Assembly: GCF_016862075.1 (NCBI RefSeq)
Contig: NZ_BOMG01000041.1
Coordinates: forward strand, 1 to 64,000
From: Actinoplanes couchii
GTDB taxonomy: Bacteria; Actinomycetota; Actinomycetes; Mycobacteriales; Micromonosporaceae
DNA length: 64,000 nt
Direction: 5' to 3'
Shown here: positions 44,603-52,420 of the stretch, one piece after another
Layout: each line of letters begins with the position of its first letter
Numbering within the stretch: position 1 is the first letter of the stretch
The notes under the pieces: generated by a model
The model's input: only the letters and a program-made list of their open reading frames with translations
Databases searched by the model: none
What the model was told of the DNA's origin: nothing
Position numbers and translations under genes: made by a program

Positions 44603-45553
44603 TCAGGCGCCGATCGGGGCCTTGTCCTTGTCGTCGCCGTCCGAGATGCCGGCTTCCGCGGAATCGGCGATGATCTGCCGCTCCTCGGCCGCGTTCTTGC
44701 GGTACTGGAGCACCGAGTAGACGATCGCGGCGGCCCAGGCCACGTAGATGACGCCGTAGAAGACGTAGCGGACGGCGTCCGGGGCGTCGATCCAGTCACT
44801 GCGCAGCAGCGAGCGGGTGTTGGTGAGGATGATGACACCGCCGACCGCGGCGCCGAGGACCCGCGGCGGGATGTGCCGGACCAGCCAGGCGGCCACCGGT
44901 GCGGCGATCACGCCACCGATCAGCAGGGCCAGGACCCAGCCGTAGTCGATGTTCTCGCTGCCGATGCCCCAGATGAAGCCGAGGCTGGCGGCGACCGCGA
45001 CCAGGAACTCGCTGGTGTCGATCGAACCGATGGTCTTGCGGGGCTCGAGCCGGCCGCTGGCCAGGATCGCCGGGGTGCCGACCGGGCCCCAGCCGCCGCC
45101 ACCTGTCGCGTCGACGAAGCCGCCGACCAGGCCGAGCGGGGCGAGGAAGCGTTTGCGCAGCGGCTTGCCGAGCTGGCCCTTGGGCAGGCCCTGGAAGGTG
45201 AAGCGCAGGAACACGTAGAGGCCGAGGGCCAGCAGGATGATCGCCATCAGCGGGCCGGCGGTCTCGGTGGAGATGCTGGAGAGGAAGGTGGCTCCGGCGA
45301 AGGCCCCGATCGCGCCCGGGACGCCGATCTTGAGGACGACCTTCCAGTCGACGTTGCCGAACTTCCAGTGGGAGAGGCCGGAGACCAGGGTGGTGCCGAT
45401 CTCGGCCAGGTGCACGGTCGCCGAGGCGGCCGCCGGGTTGGTGCCGATCGCCAGGAGGAGGGTCGTCGAGGTCACGCCGTAGGCCATGCCCAGGCTGCCG
45501 TCGACCAGCTGTGCGCCGAGCCCGACCAGAGCGAGGAGGAGGAGTTTCTGCAT
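44603..45553 (-). CDS. TSUP (TauE/SafE) sulfite/sulfonate exporter-family permease
   Basis: 316 residues with about eight membrane segments in two homologous halves. Family marks are LGAQLVDGSLGMAYGVTSTTLLLAIG at the N-terminus and GLVGGFVDATGGGGWGPVGTPAIL at the second half (the paired Gly-rich DGxxG and DATGGGGWG loops). Exports sulfite, sulfonates or other small anions. A charged 30-residue C-terminal tail is cytoplasmic. Upstream, between 45554 and 45668, there are AT-richer stretches that likely hold the promoters for this gene and the divergent YjbR gene. Confidence 0.9.
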   Translation of the reverse strand: MQKLLLLALVGLGAQLVDGSLGMAYGVTSTTLLLAIGTNPAAASATVHLAEIGTTLVSGLSHWKFGNVDWKVVLKIGVPGAIGAFAGATFLSSISTETAGPLMAIILLALGLYVFLRFTFQGLPKGQLGKPLRKRFLAPLGLVGGFVDATGGGGWGPVGTPAILASGRLEPRKTIGSIDTSEFLVAVAASLGFIWGIGSENIDYGWVLALLIGGVIAAPVAAWLVRHIPPRVLGAAVGGVIILTNTRSLLRSDWIDAPDAVRYVFYGVIYVAWAAAIVYSVLQYRKNAAEERQIIADSAEAGISDGDDKDKAPIGA

Positions 45554-45668
45554 GTGCCGACCGCCAGGGACGCAGGGGAATTCCTATTTCTTGGATCGGA
45601 GAATAGAAGCCTACCTGGTCAATAGGCAAGGCATCGATTGCTACGTGGGATGACAGAGATGTTGCAGA

Positions 45669-46055
45669 ATGGCCACCGTGAGTGACGCTGACGACGTACG
45701 ACGGCTGGCCCTGTCCCTGCCGGGGGTCGAGGAGATCGACAGTGCCGGATTCGACTTCCGGGTCGGTGGGAGGGGATTCGTCTGGTCATATCCGGAACGT
45801 CTACCCGGGAAGCCGCGAGTGATCCGTACGGATGTGGCGGTTTTGTTCGTCGGGGACGAGGCCGAGAAGCAGGCGCTGCTCCTCGGCGAGCCGGAGATGT
45901 TCTTCACCACACCGGGATACGACGGACTACCCCTGGTGATGGTGTGGCTGGAGAAAGTTTCGCCCGAACGGCTGAGTGAACTGATCACCGACGCCTGGCG
46001 GATGCGGGCCCCGGACGAACTCGGGGCCGGTCTGGTGGCCGGCCCCGAGTCGTGA
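45669..46055 (+). CDS. MmcQ/YjbR-family protein
   Basis: 128 residues. The sequence DVRRLALSLPGVEE at the N-terminus and FFTTPGYDGLPLVMVWL in the middle match the small MmcQ/YjbR fold, which resembles CyaY. It has been called DNA-binding, though function in most members is unproven. Start uncertain between ATG 45669 and GTG 45678; neither has a good ribosome-binding site. It ends 4 bp from the convergent YcnI gene. Confidence 0.85.
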   Translation: MATVSDADDVRRLALSLPGVEEIDSAGFDFRVGGRGFVWSYPERLPGKPRVIRTDVAVLFVGDEAEKQALLLGEPEMFFTTPGYDGLPLVMVWLEKVSPERLSELITDAWRMRAPDELGAGLVAGPES

Positions 46056-46059
46056 CCCG

Positions 46060-46773
46060 TCAGGCGCTGGGCGCAGCGGCCTTGCGGTAGGCGAGCAGGC
46101 CCAGGACCAGGCCCACCAGACCGGCGACCAGGCCCGCGATGCCCCAGGCCGAGCCGCCTCCGCTGCCGCCGTCGCTCTCCGGGGCGGCTGCGGTGTCCGC
46201 GGTCCCCTCGACGGCGGTGGTCTTCTCGACCCCGGCCGCGGTCAGCTTGAGGACCGGGGCGGGCGACTCCGGCTCGGTGCCGTCGGTGCTGGGCTCGTCG
46301 ATCCAGCGCACGACCGTACCGTCGGTGTAGGTCTGCAGGGCCTTGAAGACGATCTGCTCGGTGGCCGGCAGCGGGCCGAGCTGCAGGTCGAACTCCTGGA
46401 AGGTGCCCGGCTTGATCTCCGAACCGGCCGCCGCCGTCCAGGTGATCTTGGTGACCGCCTCGGTGATCTCGCTGTCGTGCACCTTGACCGGGGTGGCCAG
46501 CTTCGACTTCTCGGTGGCCGCGGTCCAGCCCGGCGTCGGCTTGAGCGACACCGACCCGATCGGGGCCTCGACCGGCAGGTTGATCTCCAGCTTGTTGGTC
46601 GACTCGGTGTCGCTCTCGTTCGGCACCCGGAAGGTCACCTTCGAGTAGCCGCCCTGGGTCGCCGTGTCCGGGTTGACGGTCACGTGCGCGGACGCCGGGC
46701 CGGCCAGGCCGAACACGAACGCGGCCGCCACCGCGGTCACGGTGGCGGCTCGGCGCAGGGCTGTCTGCTTCAT
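46060..46773 (-). CDS. YcnI-family (DUF1775) copper-binding exported protein
   Basis: 237 residues from ATG 46773 (agagg upstream); an earlier ATG at 46788 forms an ATGA overlap with copC. Signal peptide ends ASA, and the mature protein starts with His (HVTVNPDTA). In YcnI homologues this N-terminal His and a conserved Trp bind copper; here TPGWTAATEKS carries a suitable Trp. An exported beta-sandwich domain (to about residue 170), a variable linker and one C-terminal membrane helix (about 205-230) follow. It is last in a copper operon with CopC, DyP peroxidase and PCu(A)C. Confidence 0.9.
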   Translation of the reverse strand: MKQTALRRAATVTAVAAAFVFGLAGPASAHVTVNPDTATQGGYSKVTFRVPNESDTESTNKLEINLPVEAPIGSVSLKPTPGWTAATEKSKLATPVKVHDSEITEAVTKITWTAAAGSEIKPGTFQEFDLQLGPLPATEQIVFKALQTYTDGTVVRWIDEPSTDGTEPESPAPVLKLTAAGVEKTTAVEGTADTAAAPESDGGSGGGSAWGIAGLVAGLVGLVLGLLAYRKAAAPSA

Positions 46774-46784
46774 GGGGGAACCTC

Positions 46785-47351
46785 TCATGCTTTACGACGC
46801 TTCAGGAACAGGAAACCGGCGACGGCGGCCACCGCAACCACGACGCCGACGATGATGCCGATGAGGGTGGAGCCGGAAGAATCTGACTCATCCGATTTCT
46901 CGGCAAGAGTCGGGGCGACGCTGGGCGCCTCCGTGGTGGGGGCCACGGACGGTTCCTCCGACGGCGCCTCTGAGGGCGCGGCGGTCGCGGTCGGGTTCGC
47001 GACGGTGAACTCGTAGGAACCCTTCACCGTGTGCCCGTCGGTGGAGACCACCTGGTAGGCGACCGTGTAGACGCCGTTGGCCAGCTCCTCCTCGATGGTG
47101 ATCACACCGGTGGTGCCGTCCACCTTCGGCTCCGACGCGGCCACCTTCCGCTTGGTGGAGTCGCTGACCGCGATGATGGTGTACTCCGGGTCCAGCTTCT
47201 GCAGGAACCGCAGCTTCACCTCGGCCGGCGCCTCCTTCAAAGTCGCCTTCTTGTCCGGGCTGGCCTCGGCGAGCGCGTTGTGCGCCCACGCCGGCGCCCC
47301 CGGCACCAGCACGAACAGCATCGCGGCGAAGGCCAGCAGGGCACGGGTCAG
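46785..47351 (-). CDS. CopC-domain copper protein, CTG start overlapping DyP stop
   Basis: 188 residues if begun at CTG 47351. A signal peptide (LTRALLAFAAMLFVLVPGAPAWA) precedes a mature N-terminus HNALAEASPD, giving the first His of the CopC Cu(II) site; GHTVKGSYEFTV is the C-terminal CopC strand with the second His. A Pro/Thr/Glu linker and a final membrane helix with an Arg-Lys tail anchor it. An ATG at 47435 would add 28 Arg-rich residues wholly inside the DyP coding region, so it is less likely. CTG overlaps the upstream TGA as CTGA, paralleling GTGA at the previous junction. Confidence 0.82.
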   Translation of the reverse strand: MTRALLAFAAMLFVLVPGAPAWAHNALAEASPDKKATLKEAPAEVKLRFLQKLDPEYTIIAVSDSTKRKVAASEPKVDGTTGVITIEEELANGVYTVAYQVVSTDGHTVKGSYEFTVANPTATAAPSEAPSEEPSVAPTTEAPSVAPTLAEKSDESDSSGSTLIGIIVGVVVAVAAVAGFLFLKRRKA

Positions 47352-48526
47352 GCGAGCACCCGCTCGCCGATCCAGCCGCCCTCGGCGCAGCCCGGAGGAA
47401 CGGCGAAGACCGCGGATCCGATCGGTGTTGTCCATTCGTTCAACAGGTCCTTCTCGGCTAGCCGCCGCTGGATGGGGAGGTACTGGCGGACGATGTCAGC
47501 TTGGTACGACGCGAAAACCAGCCCGCTGTCGGGTCGGCCCTGTGCGTCCGGCGCCTCGTCGTAGTTGAACGGCCGCCGCAGGATCTTCAGCTTCGGATCG
47601 GTGACATGTGCCCTGGTCACGTGCGAGAAGTTGGGCATCACCGGCAGCCCGGTCGAGTCGGTCCGCTCGAAGTCCGGCTCGTCGTGCTCGGCCTCGCCGG
47701 TCAGCGGCGCCCCCGACTCCATCCGCCGGCCGGTCGAGTTCTCCTTGTCGCCGACGCTGAGCAGATCCCACGTCTCGATGTCGGTACGGACCCGGCGGAC
47801 CACCAGCTGGGTGCTGTGGTCGGCGTTCCAGACCGCGGCCGCCATCTCGGCGTCCTTCGGATTGGCCGTGCCGTCGAGCTGGCCGAAGACGTTGCGCTGA
47901 GTGAACCCGGCCTTGTGCACCCCGGCGCTGCGCCGGAACCCGCGCTGCACCCAGCGGACCGCGCCGAACGGCCGGGCGTCCTTGATCAGCATGCGCTGGG
48001 TGTGCGTGACGGTGAGCGCATCGTCGGCACAGATCTGCATCACCAGATCACCGCCGGACCAGCGGTCCTGCAGCCGGTCGATCGAGAAGACCGGCAGGTC
48101 GGCGACCGGCGACTCCAGGCCGGCCGCCCGGTAGAGACCGGGGCCGAACCCGAACGTCACGGTCAGCCGGGCCGGGTGCCGGGCCAGTTCGGCGTCGGTG
48201 TCGCCGAGCGCCGGCTCGCCCCGGGTCAGGCGCACGGCGTCGTCGGTGAGCAGCCGCATCATCCGGCCCAGGGCGGCCCGGTCGGTGCCCTTGGCCAGGG
48301 TCAGCGCCACGAACGAGCCGTGCGCGGGCGGCTCGTCGGTGATCCCGGACTGCCGCTCGCCGTGGAACGGGATGATCCCGGTGCCGATGTCCTGGAAGTC
48401 GGCGACCGGAACCGCCGCCACCGAGGGGGTGGCGGCGGGTGCGGCGGCGAGATAGCCGGCCGCGGCGGCCGTGCCGAGCCCGGCCACCGCGCCTCCGGTC
48501 AGCACCGCCCGGCGACTGACGGTCAC
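47348..48526 (-). CDS. Tat-exported DyP-type haem peroxidase (EfeB/DtpA-like)
   Basis: 392 residues, GTG start overlapping the PCu(A)C stop codon (GTGA). N-terminus TVSRRAVLTGGAV is a twin-arginine signal. GQLDGTANP carries the catalytic GxxDG Asp, and the proximal His candidate is in MPNFSHVTRAH. Exported DyP peroxidases oxidise bulky substrates or release iron from haem. In Streptomyces the DtpA homologue works with a PCu(A)C-type chaperone in copper trafficking, which this gene order matches closely. No EfeO/EfeU partners are present, so an iron-uptake role is less likely here. Confidence 0.92.
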   Translation of the reverse strand: MTVSRRAVLTGGAVAGLGTAAAAGYLAAAPAATPSVAAVPVADFQDIGTGIIPFHGERQSGITDEPPAHGSFVALTLAKGTDRAALGRMMRLLTDDAVRLTRGEPALGDTDAELARHPARLTVTFGFGPGLYRAAGLESPVADLPVFSIDRLQDRWSGGDLVMQICADDALTVTHTQRMLIKDARPFGAVRWVQRGFRRSAGVHKAGFTQRNVFGQLDGTANPKDAEMAAAVWNADHSTQLVVRRVRTDIETWDLLSVGDKENSTGRRMESGAPLTGEAEHDEPDFERTDSTGLPVMPNFSHVTRAHVTDPKLKILRRPFNYDEAPDAQGRPDSGLVFASYQADIVRQYLPIQRRLAEKDLLNEWTTPIGSAVFAVPPGCAEGGWIGERVLA

Positions 48527-49059
48527 GAGTGCCCCGGCGCGTAGCTCTCCTGAGCACCGGCGAACGGCTTCGCCACCGCGGTGAAGTCGACCGTCCCACC
48601 ACCGGTCAGCTTCAGCGTGAACGACAGCTCGTCACCGGCCTTGATCGGCGCGGACGGCTTCATCAGCATCAGGTGGTCGCCGCCCGGGGACAGCTCGTGG
48701 CTGCCACCGGCCTTGATCACGAAGCCGCCCTCCTTCGGCTCCATCACCATCGCGCCGTCCTTCATCGTCATGGTGTGCAGCTCCATCGGCGAGGCCGGGG
48801 AGGTCGCCGCCTCGACCGTCACATCGGCGCCGGTGTTGTTGACCAGGGTGGCGAACGCCGCGGTCATCCCGCTGTCGGCGGCCTTGACCCACGGGTCACG
48901 CACGGTCAGCGCGGCGGCCGGGGCCGCGGACGACGCCGAGGTCGAGGTCGAGCCGGCCGCCGGGGCGCCCGACGAGGCGGTGGCGTCCGACGACGAGCCG
49001 CAGCCGGCCAGGGTGGTCAGGGCGAGCGCCGCGACGGCGACGACAGTGCGAGTCAGCAT
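48523..49059 (-). CDS. PCu(A)C-domain copper chaperone lipoprotein
   Basis: 178 residues from ATG 49059, with ggga 6 nt upstream. The lipobox is TLAGC (Cys20). A Ser/Ala-rich linker is followed by the PCu(A)C domain, with the His-Met copper ligands in SPMELHTMTMKDGAMVM and HLMLMKP (family HX10MX21HXM pattern). It delivers Cu(I) to extracytoplasmic cuproenzymes. First gene of the operon continuing into DyP, CopC and YcnI. Confidence 0.93.
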   Translation of the reverse strand: MLTRTVVAVAALALTTLAGCGSSSDATASSGAPAAGSTSTSASSAAPAAALTVRDPWVKAADSGMTAAFATLVNNTGADVTVEAATSPASPMELHTMTMKDGAMVMEPKEGGFVIKAGGSHELSPGGDHLMLMKPSAPIKAGDELSFTLKLTGGGTVDFTAVAKPFAGAQESYAPGHS

Positions 49060-49082
49060 CACATTCCCAAAGATCGTTTCTC

Positions 49083-49094
49083 CCCCGTACGGGG
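49083..49094. promoter_or_regulatory. 12-bp palindrome CCCCGTACGGGG upstream of the copper operon
   Basis: A perfect 12-bp palindrome 24 bp upstream of the PCu(A)C start codon, between the start and a candidate promoter. G/C-block palindromes with an AT-like centre are bound by CsoR-type copper repressors in actinobacteria, so an operator is plausible. No CsoR gene is in the window and the match is not exact. Confidence 0.45.
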
Positions 49095-49103
49095 AACGAC
49101 CGT

Positions 49104-49131
49104 TAGTCGCCACCACCGGCATCGAAGTTCC
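49104..49131 (-). promoter_or_regulatory. Possible ECF-type promoter of the copper operon
   Basis: On the minus strand GGAAC (49127-49131) and CGACTA (49104-49109) are separated by 17 bp. That resembles the GGAAC -35 element of ECF sigma factors, though the -10 is not the usual CGTC/CGTT. Weak evidence based on motif and spacing only. Confidence 0.25.
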
Positions 49132-49151
49132 CGAGATCTTCCAAATATCGA

Positions 49152-49865
49152 TCAACACGCGGCGAGGGCTGCGTGGCGGCCGTGGCGCCACAGGGCTCCG
49201 GCCTCGGGGAAGCCCGCCGCACGGGCCGCCGCGGCGTGCCAGGAGAGGGCCGGGGTGAACTCGGCCGGTGGGCGGGAGCGGAAGATCTCGGTGCGGCGGT
49301 CCATCAGCGGGGCGAACTCGGGGGCCGAGGCCAACTGGGACCACCAGTGCGACCAGGCCTGGCCCGGCGGGGCCTCCAGGGCCGTCATCAGCGCGGGCAG
49401 GCCGTCGTCGGGCATCACGTCGGCCACCACCAGCAGGCCGCCGGGGGCCAGGATGCGGCGGATCTCCGCATACAAGGACCGGATGGCGGCGGGGTTCAGG
49501 TAGTGGACCGTCATCACCGCCGTCACCAGGTGGTAACCGGTGCCGGTGGTGGCGGGCCAGGACGGGTCGGTCAGGTCGGTCTCGACCGTCGTCACCGTGG
49601 TGGGCAGGGCCGCCCGGGCCAGGGCCAGCAGCACCGGGTCCAGGTCGGCCACGGTGATCCGGGCGGCGGGCCAGCGGGTGGCCAGGCGTTCGGCGAACAG
49701 GCCGGGGCCGCCGCCCAGGTCGAGGATGCGGGCGGGTGGGCCGGTGCGGCGCTCGGCGGCGGTGGTGATCACCTGTTCCAGGTCGGCCAGGCCGGGCAGG
49801 TAACCGGTCATCACGCTGTTCCAGGCCGCGCGATGGCCGGTGGGGTCGAGTGCGGTGGACGGCAT
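49152..49865 (-). CDS. Class I SAM-dependent methyltransferase
   Basis: 237 residues. AdoMet-binding motif I is ILDLGGGPGLFAERLA, motif II acidic end VADLDP, and motif III-like LAPGGLLVVADVM. Small-molecule methyltransferase type; substrate unknown. It lies 81 bp downstream of the three-gene PLP operon on the same strand but is separated from it by an inverted repeat, so it may have its own promoter. A functional link with the PLP enzymes is possible but unproven. Confidence 0.85.
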   Translation of the reverse strand: MPSTALDPTGHRAAWNSVMTGYLPGLADLEQVITTAAERRTGPPARILDLGGGPGLFAERLATRWPAARITVADLDPVLLALARAALPTTVTTVETDLTDPSWPATTGTGYHLVTAVMTVHYLNPAAIRSLYAEIRRILAPGGLLVVADVMPDDGLPALMTALEAPPGQAWSHWWSQLASAPEFAPLMDRRTEIFRSRPPAEFTPALSWHAAAARAAGFPEAGALWRHGRHAALAAC

Positions 49866-49878
49866 CAGCTACCTCGGG

Positions 49879-49919
49879 CACGACTGGTCAGCAACGACAA
49901 TCGTTTCTAACCAGTCGTG
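49879..49919. promoter_or_regulatory. Nested inverted repeats between PLP operon and methyltransferase
   Basis: An outer perfect 10-bp inverted repeat, cacgactggt/accagtcgtg (49879-49888 with 49910-49919), encloses an inner aacga-N3-tcgtt palindrome (49893-49905). The outer arms could form a terminator stem for the PLP operon. The inner palindrome, 28 bp from the methyltransferase start, could be an operator. Function undecided. Confidence 0.45.
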
Positions 49920-49946
49920 GGCCCCGATGGTCACGTTTCCCGGGAC

Positions 49947-51110
49947 TCAATGGTCCAGACGGGCCAGGGCGTCCAGGAGGCGGTCCACCTCCTCGACGGT
50001 GTTGTAGACGTGCAGGCTCACCCGTACCGACGCGGTCTTCTCGCCCTGGGCGCCCTGGCAGTGACCGTCGGCCCGGACCAGCAGCCCGTCGCCGGCCAGG
50101 ATGAAACCGAGGTCGTTGGACCCGATCGAGTGGTGCCGGAACGTCACGATGCCGTGCCGCTGCTGCACCAGCGAATCCGACGTCAGGCTGCGCTGGCAGC
50201 CCAGCACCTCGTAGGCGGCCATCTTCGACAGGCCCTCGGTCAGCCGGACACCGAGCGCCTGGTTCCACTGGGCGATCTTCGTCAGGTCCGCTTTCTCCAG
50301 CCAGTCCATCGCGGCGGCCAGGCTGATGATGCCGCTGGTGTTCGGCGAGCCCTGCCAGCCGGCCGGGGTGTAGGCGGGGCCGCGCTGGTTGCGGGCCCAG
50401 AGGGCGCCGGTGCCGGGCAGGGCCATCGCCTTGTGCCCGGAGAAGGCCACGAAGTCGACGTCGAGTTCGCGGACCGAGACCGGGATGTGGCCGAAGCTCT
50501 GTGCCGCGTCCAGGCAGATCGGCACGTCGGGGGCGATCGCCCGCAGGCGCTGCACGTTCATGTCGTTGCCGTAGACGTGGTGCACGTGGGTGAGCGCGAT
50601 CAGCCGGGTCCGCGGGGTGACGGTGAAACGGCGGTGGTCGTAGTCGTGGGCGCTGTCGTAGGGGATGGCCCGCACCGCGATCCCGGACAGCGACGCCGCC
50701 TCCACCCAGGGCACGCTGTTGGCGTTGTGGTCGGCGAACGGCACCACGATCTCGTCGCCGTCGCGCAACTGCGGGAGCAGCCAGTCCCGGGCGACCGCCC
50801 GCAGTCCTTCGGTGGTGCCGCTGACGAACTGGACCGTCGACTGGTCGGGCAGCGGGTCGTCGAGGAAACTCTTCAGCCGGTCGCGGGCCTGGTCGATGCG
50901 GGCGGTGGTGCGGTTGGCCCACGGGTAGGTGCCCCGGGAGGCGTTGGCGTTCCCGGTGGTCAGATAGGTGATCACGGTGTCCAGCACGGACTGCGGCTTC
51001 TGCGAGGTGGCGGCGCTGTCCAGATAGGCCACGTCCGGGTTGGCCTCGATCATCGGGAACTGGTCCCGGAGCACGCGCTGCCAGACGGCGAGGTCGTCGA
51101 GTGTGGTCAT
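49947..51110 (-). CDS. SufS-like class V aminotransferase/cysteine desulfurase homologue
   Basis: 387 residues, fold-type I PLP enzyme. The PLP lysine is in FVAFSGHKAMALPGTG and the Asp-Gln binding pair in CLDAAQSFGH. The N-terminal YLDSAATSQKPQSVLD is as in SufS. A Cys in VRADGHCQG aligns with the active-site Cys region of SufS/CsdA, but the flanking motif (usually RAGHHCAQP) is altered. It could be a specialised desulfurase or a lyase. No suf assembly genes are nearby. Third gene of the PLP operon, only 2 bp after the cysteine synthase-rhodanese gene. Confidence 0.82.
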   Translation of the reverse strand: MTTLDDLAVWQRVLRDQFPMIEANPDVAYLDSAATSQKPQSVLDTVITYLTTGNANASRGTYPWANRTTARIDQARDRLKSFLDDPLPDQSTVQFVSGTTEGLRAVARDWLLPQLRDGDEIVVPFADHNANSVPWVEAASLSGIAVRAIPYDSAHDYDHRRFTVTPRTRLIALTHVHHVYGNDMNVQRLRAIAPDVPICLDAAQSFGHIPVSVRELDVDFVAFSGHKAMALPGTGALWARNQRGPAYTPAGWQGSPNTSGIISLAAAMDWLEKADLTKIAQWNQALGVRLTEGLSKMAAYEVLGCQRSLTSDSLVQQRHGIVTFRHHSIGSNDLGFILAGDGLLVRADGHCQGAQGEKTASVRVSLHVYNTVEEVDRLLDALARLDH

Positions 51111-51112
51111 GG

Positions 51113-52420
51113 TCAGTCCCGGACCAGTTCGAGGCCGGCGTCACGCCAGGCGATGATCCCGCCGTCGAGCGAGCGGGCGTCCGGGTGGCCCATCCGGGTG
51201 AGCAGGGCGGCGTAGGCGGCCGAGCGTTCGCCGACCGGGCAGACCAGCAGGATCGGGCGGCGGCGGCTGAACGGGAGTCCGGCCTGGAGCATGTCGGCGA
51301 ACACCTCGTCGGCGATGTTGATCGAGCCGTCGATGTGCAGGGCCTGGTAGGCATAGGGGTTCCGGATGTCGATCACCAGGGCGTCAGCAGCGAAAGCCGG
51401 CGCCGCGGAAACCGAGATGGACGAGAAGTCCGGATTGTCCGGCAGGGACGAGAGGTCGTTCGCCCGCGGCGGCCGCCCGAACAACGATGGCCGACGATCC
51501 TTGAAGTAACTGAGATACGACTCGACCCGGTCACAGACGATGAAAACCGCGGACCGACGGGACGAAAGCGAAGCGTCGATCGTACGCAAATAGTGAAGTG
51601 AGCCTTGAAAAGCACCTCCCCCCGTCGGCCCGGAGAGGATCCCGCATCGGCGGACCAGGGTGAGCACCCCGTCGACGGCGTCGTCCGCACTGACGGAGCG
51701 GATCTCGTCGTAGACGGTGGGTTCGAACAGCCCGACCTCGTGCACCTCGTCGATGGTCCGGATGCCCGGGATGAAGTCGTTCTTGGCCGCGACCAGCCCG
51801 ACGACACGGGTGTCCGGGTTCTGCTGGCGCAGCGCGCGGGCCACCCCGGTGGACGATCCGGCAGTTCCGACGCAGGCGATGAAATAGTCGGGCGCGTTCC
51901 CGTCCAGATCTTTCACGATCTCGGCGCCGGTGCCGTTGAAGTGCGCGTCCACGTTGCGGGAGTTGAAGTACTGGTCGGTGTGGACGTACCCGCCGCCGTC
52001 GGCGTTGAGCCGCTGGTACATCCGGGTGAGCGGGTCCTCGGTGTCGCTGGGGTCGAGGCACTCGGACCGGCCGGGCAGCTCGTCGATCTCGGCGCCGAGC
52101 AGGAGCAGCAGGTCCTTGATCTCGGGAACCCGCATCCGGTTGGTGACGCTGCGGAATTTCAGTCCGTGCATGCCGGCGATCAGCGCCAGTGCTTTCGCGG
52201 TGTTGCCGCTGGAGAGTTCCACCACGGTGTCGCCGCGGTCGACGGCGCCGGGCAGCAGCGGGCGGACCATGTTCCACGCGGCCCGGTCCTTGACCGAGCC
52301 GAACGGGTTGAGCAGTTCGAGCTTGGCGTAGAGGTCGATGTTGGCCAGGCCGTGCACCGCGGGTTCGATGCGCACCAGCGGGGTGTTGCCGATGGACTCG
52401 GTGATGTCGTCGAATCTCAT
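51113..52420 (-). CDS. Cysteine synthase-like PLP enzyme fused to a rhodanese domain
   Basis: 435 residues from ATG 52420 (ggag upstream), overlapping the preceding gene by ATGA. Residues 1-310 form a fold-type II beta-synthase: Lys44 in NPFGSVKDR, SSGNTAKAL substrate loop and SGPTGGG phosphate loop. The C-terminal 100 residues are rhodanese-like, with catalytic Cys in LLVCPVGERSA. It resembles Rhizobium Y4xP and the SbnA group, which make beta-substituted alanines from O-phosphoserine or similar. The fused rhodanese suggests the incoming nucleophile is a persulfide sulfur. That reaction is inference. Confidence 0.82.
   Translation of the reverse strand: MRFDDITESIGNTPLVRIEPAVHGLANIDLYAKLELLNPFGSVKDRAAWNMVRPLLPGAVDRGDTVVELSSGNTAKALALIAGMHGLKFRSVTNRMRVPEIKDLLLLLGAEIDELPGRSECLDPSDTEDPLTRMYQRLNADGGGYVHTDQYFNSRNVDAHFNGTGAEIVKDLDGNAPDYFIACVGTAGSSTGVARALRQQNPDTRVVGLVAAKNDFIPGIRTIDEVHEVGLFEPTVYDEIRSVSADDAVDGVLTLVRRCGILSGPTGGGAFQGSLHYLRTIDASLSSRRSAVFIVCDRVESYLSYFKDRRPSLFGRPPRANDLSSLPDNPDFSSISVSAAPAFAADALVIDIRNPYAYQALHIDGSINIADEVFADMLQAGLPFSRRRPILLVCPVGERSAAYAALLTRMGHPDARSLDGGIIAWRDAGLELVRD

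Noticed and set aside
48523-49881. One 452-residue reading frame joining methyltransferase-region sequence to the PCu(A)C gene
   Set aside because: Its first two thirds are in the wrong frame of a clear methyltransferase; the PCu(A)C protein starts at 49059 with its own signal peptide and ribosome-binding site.
49893-49905. Zur or other Fur-family box
   Set aside because: Inner palindrome aacga-N3-tcgtt resembles part of a Zur box but the flanks and length do not fit.
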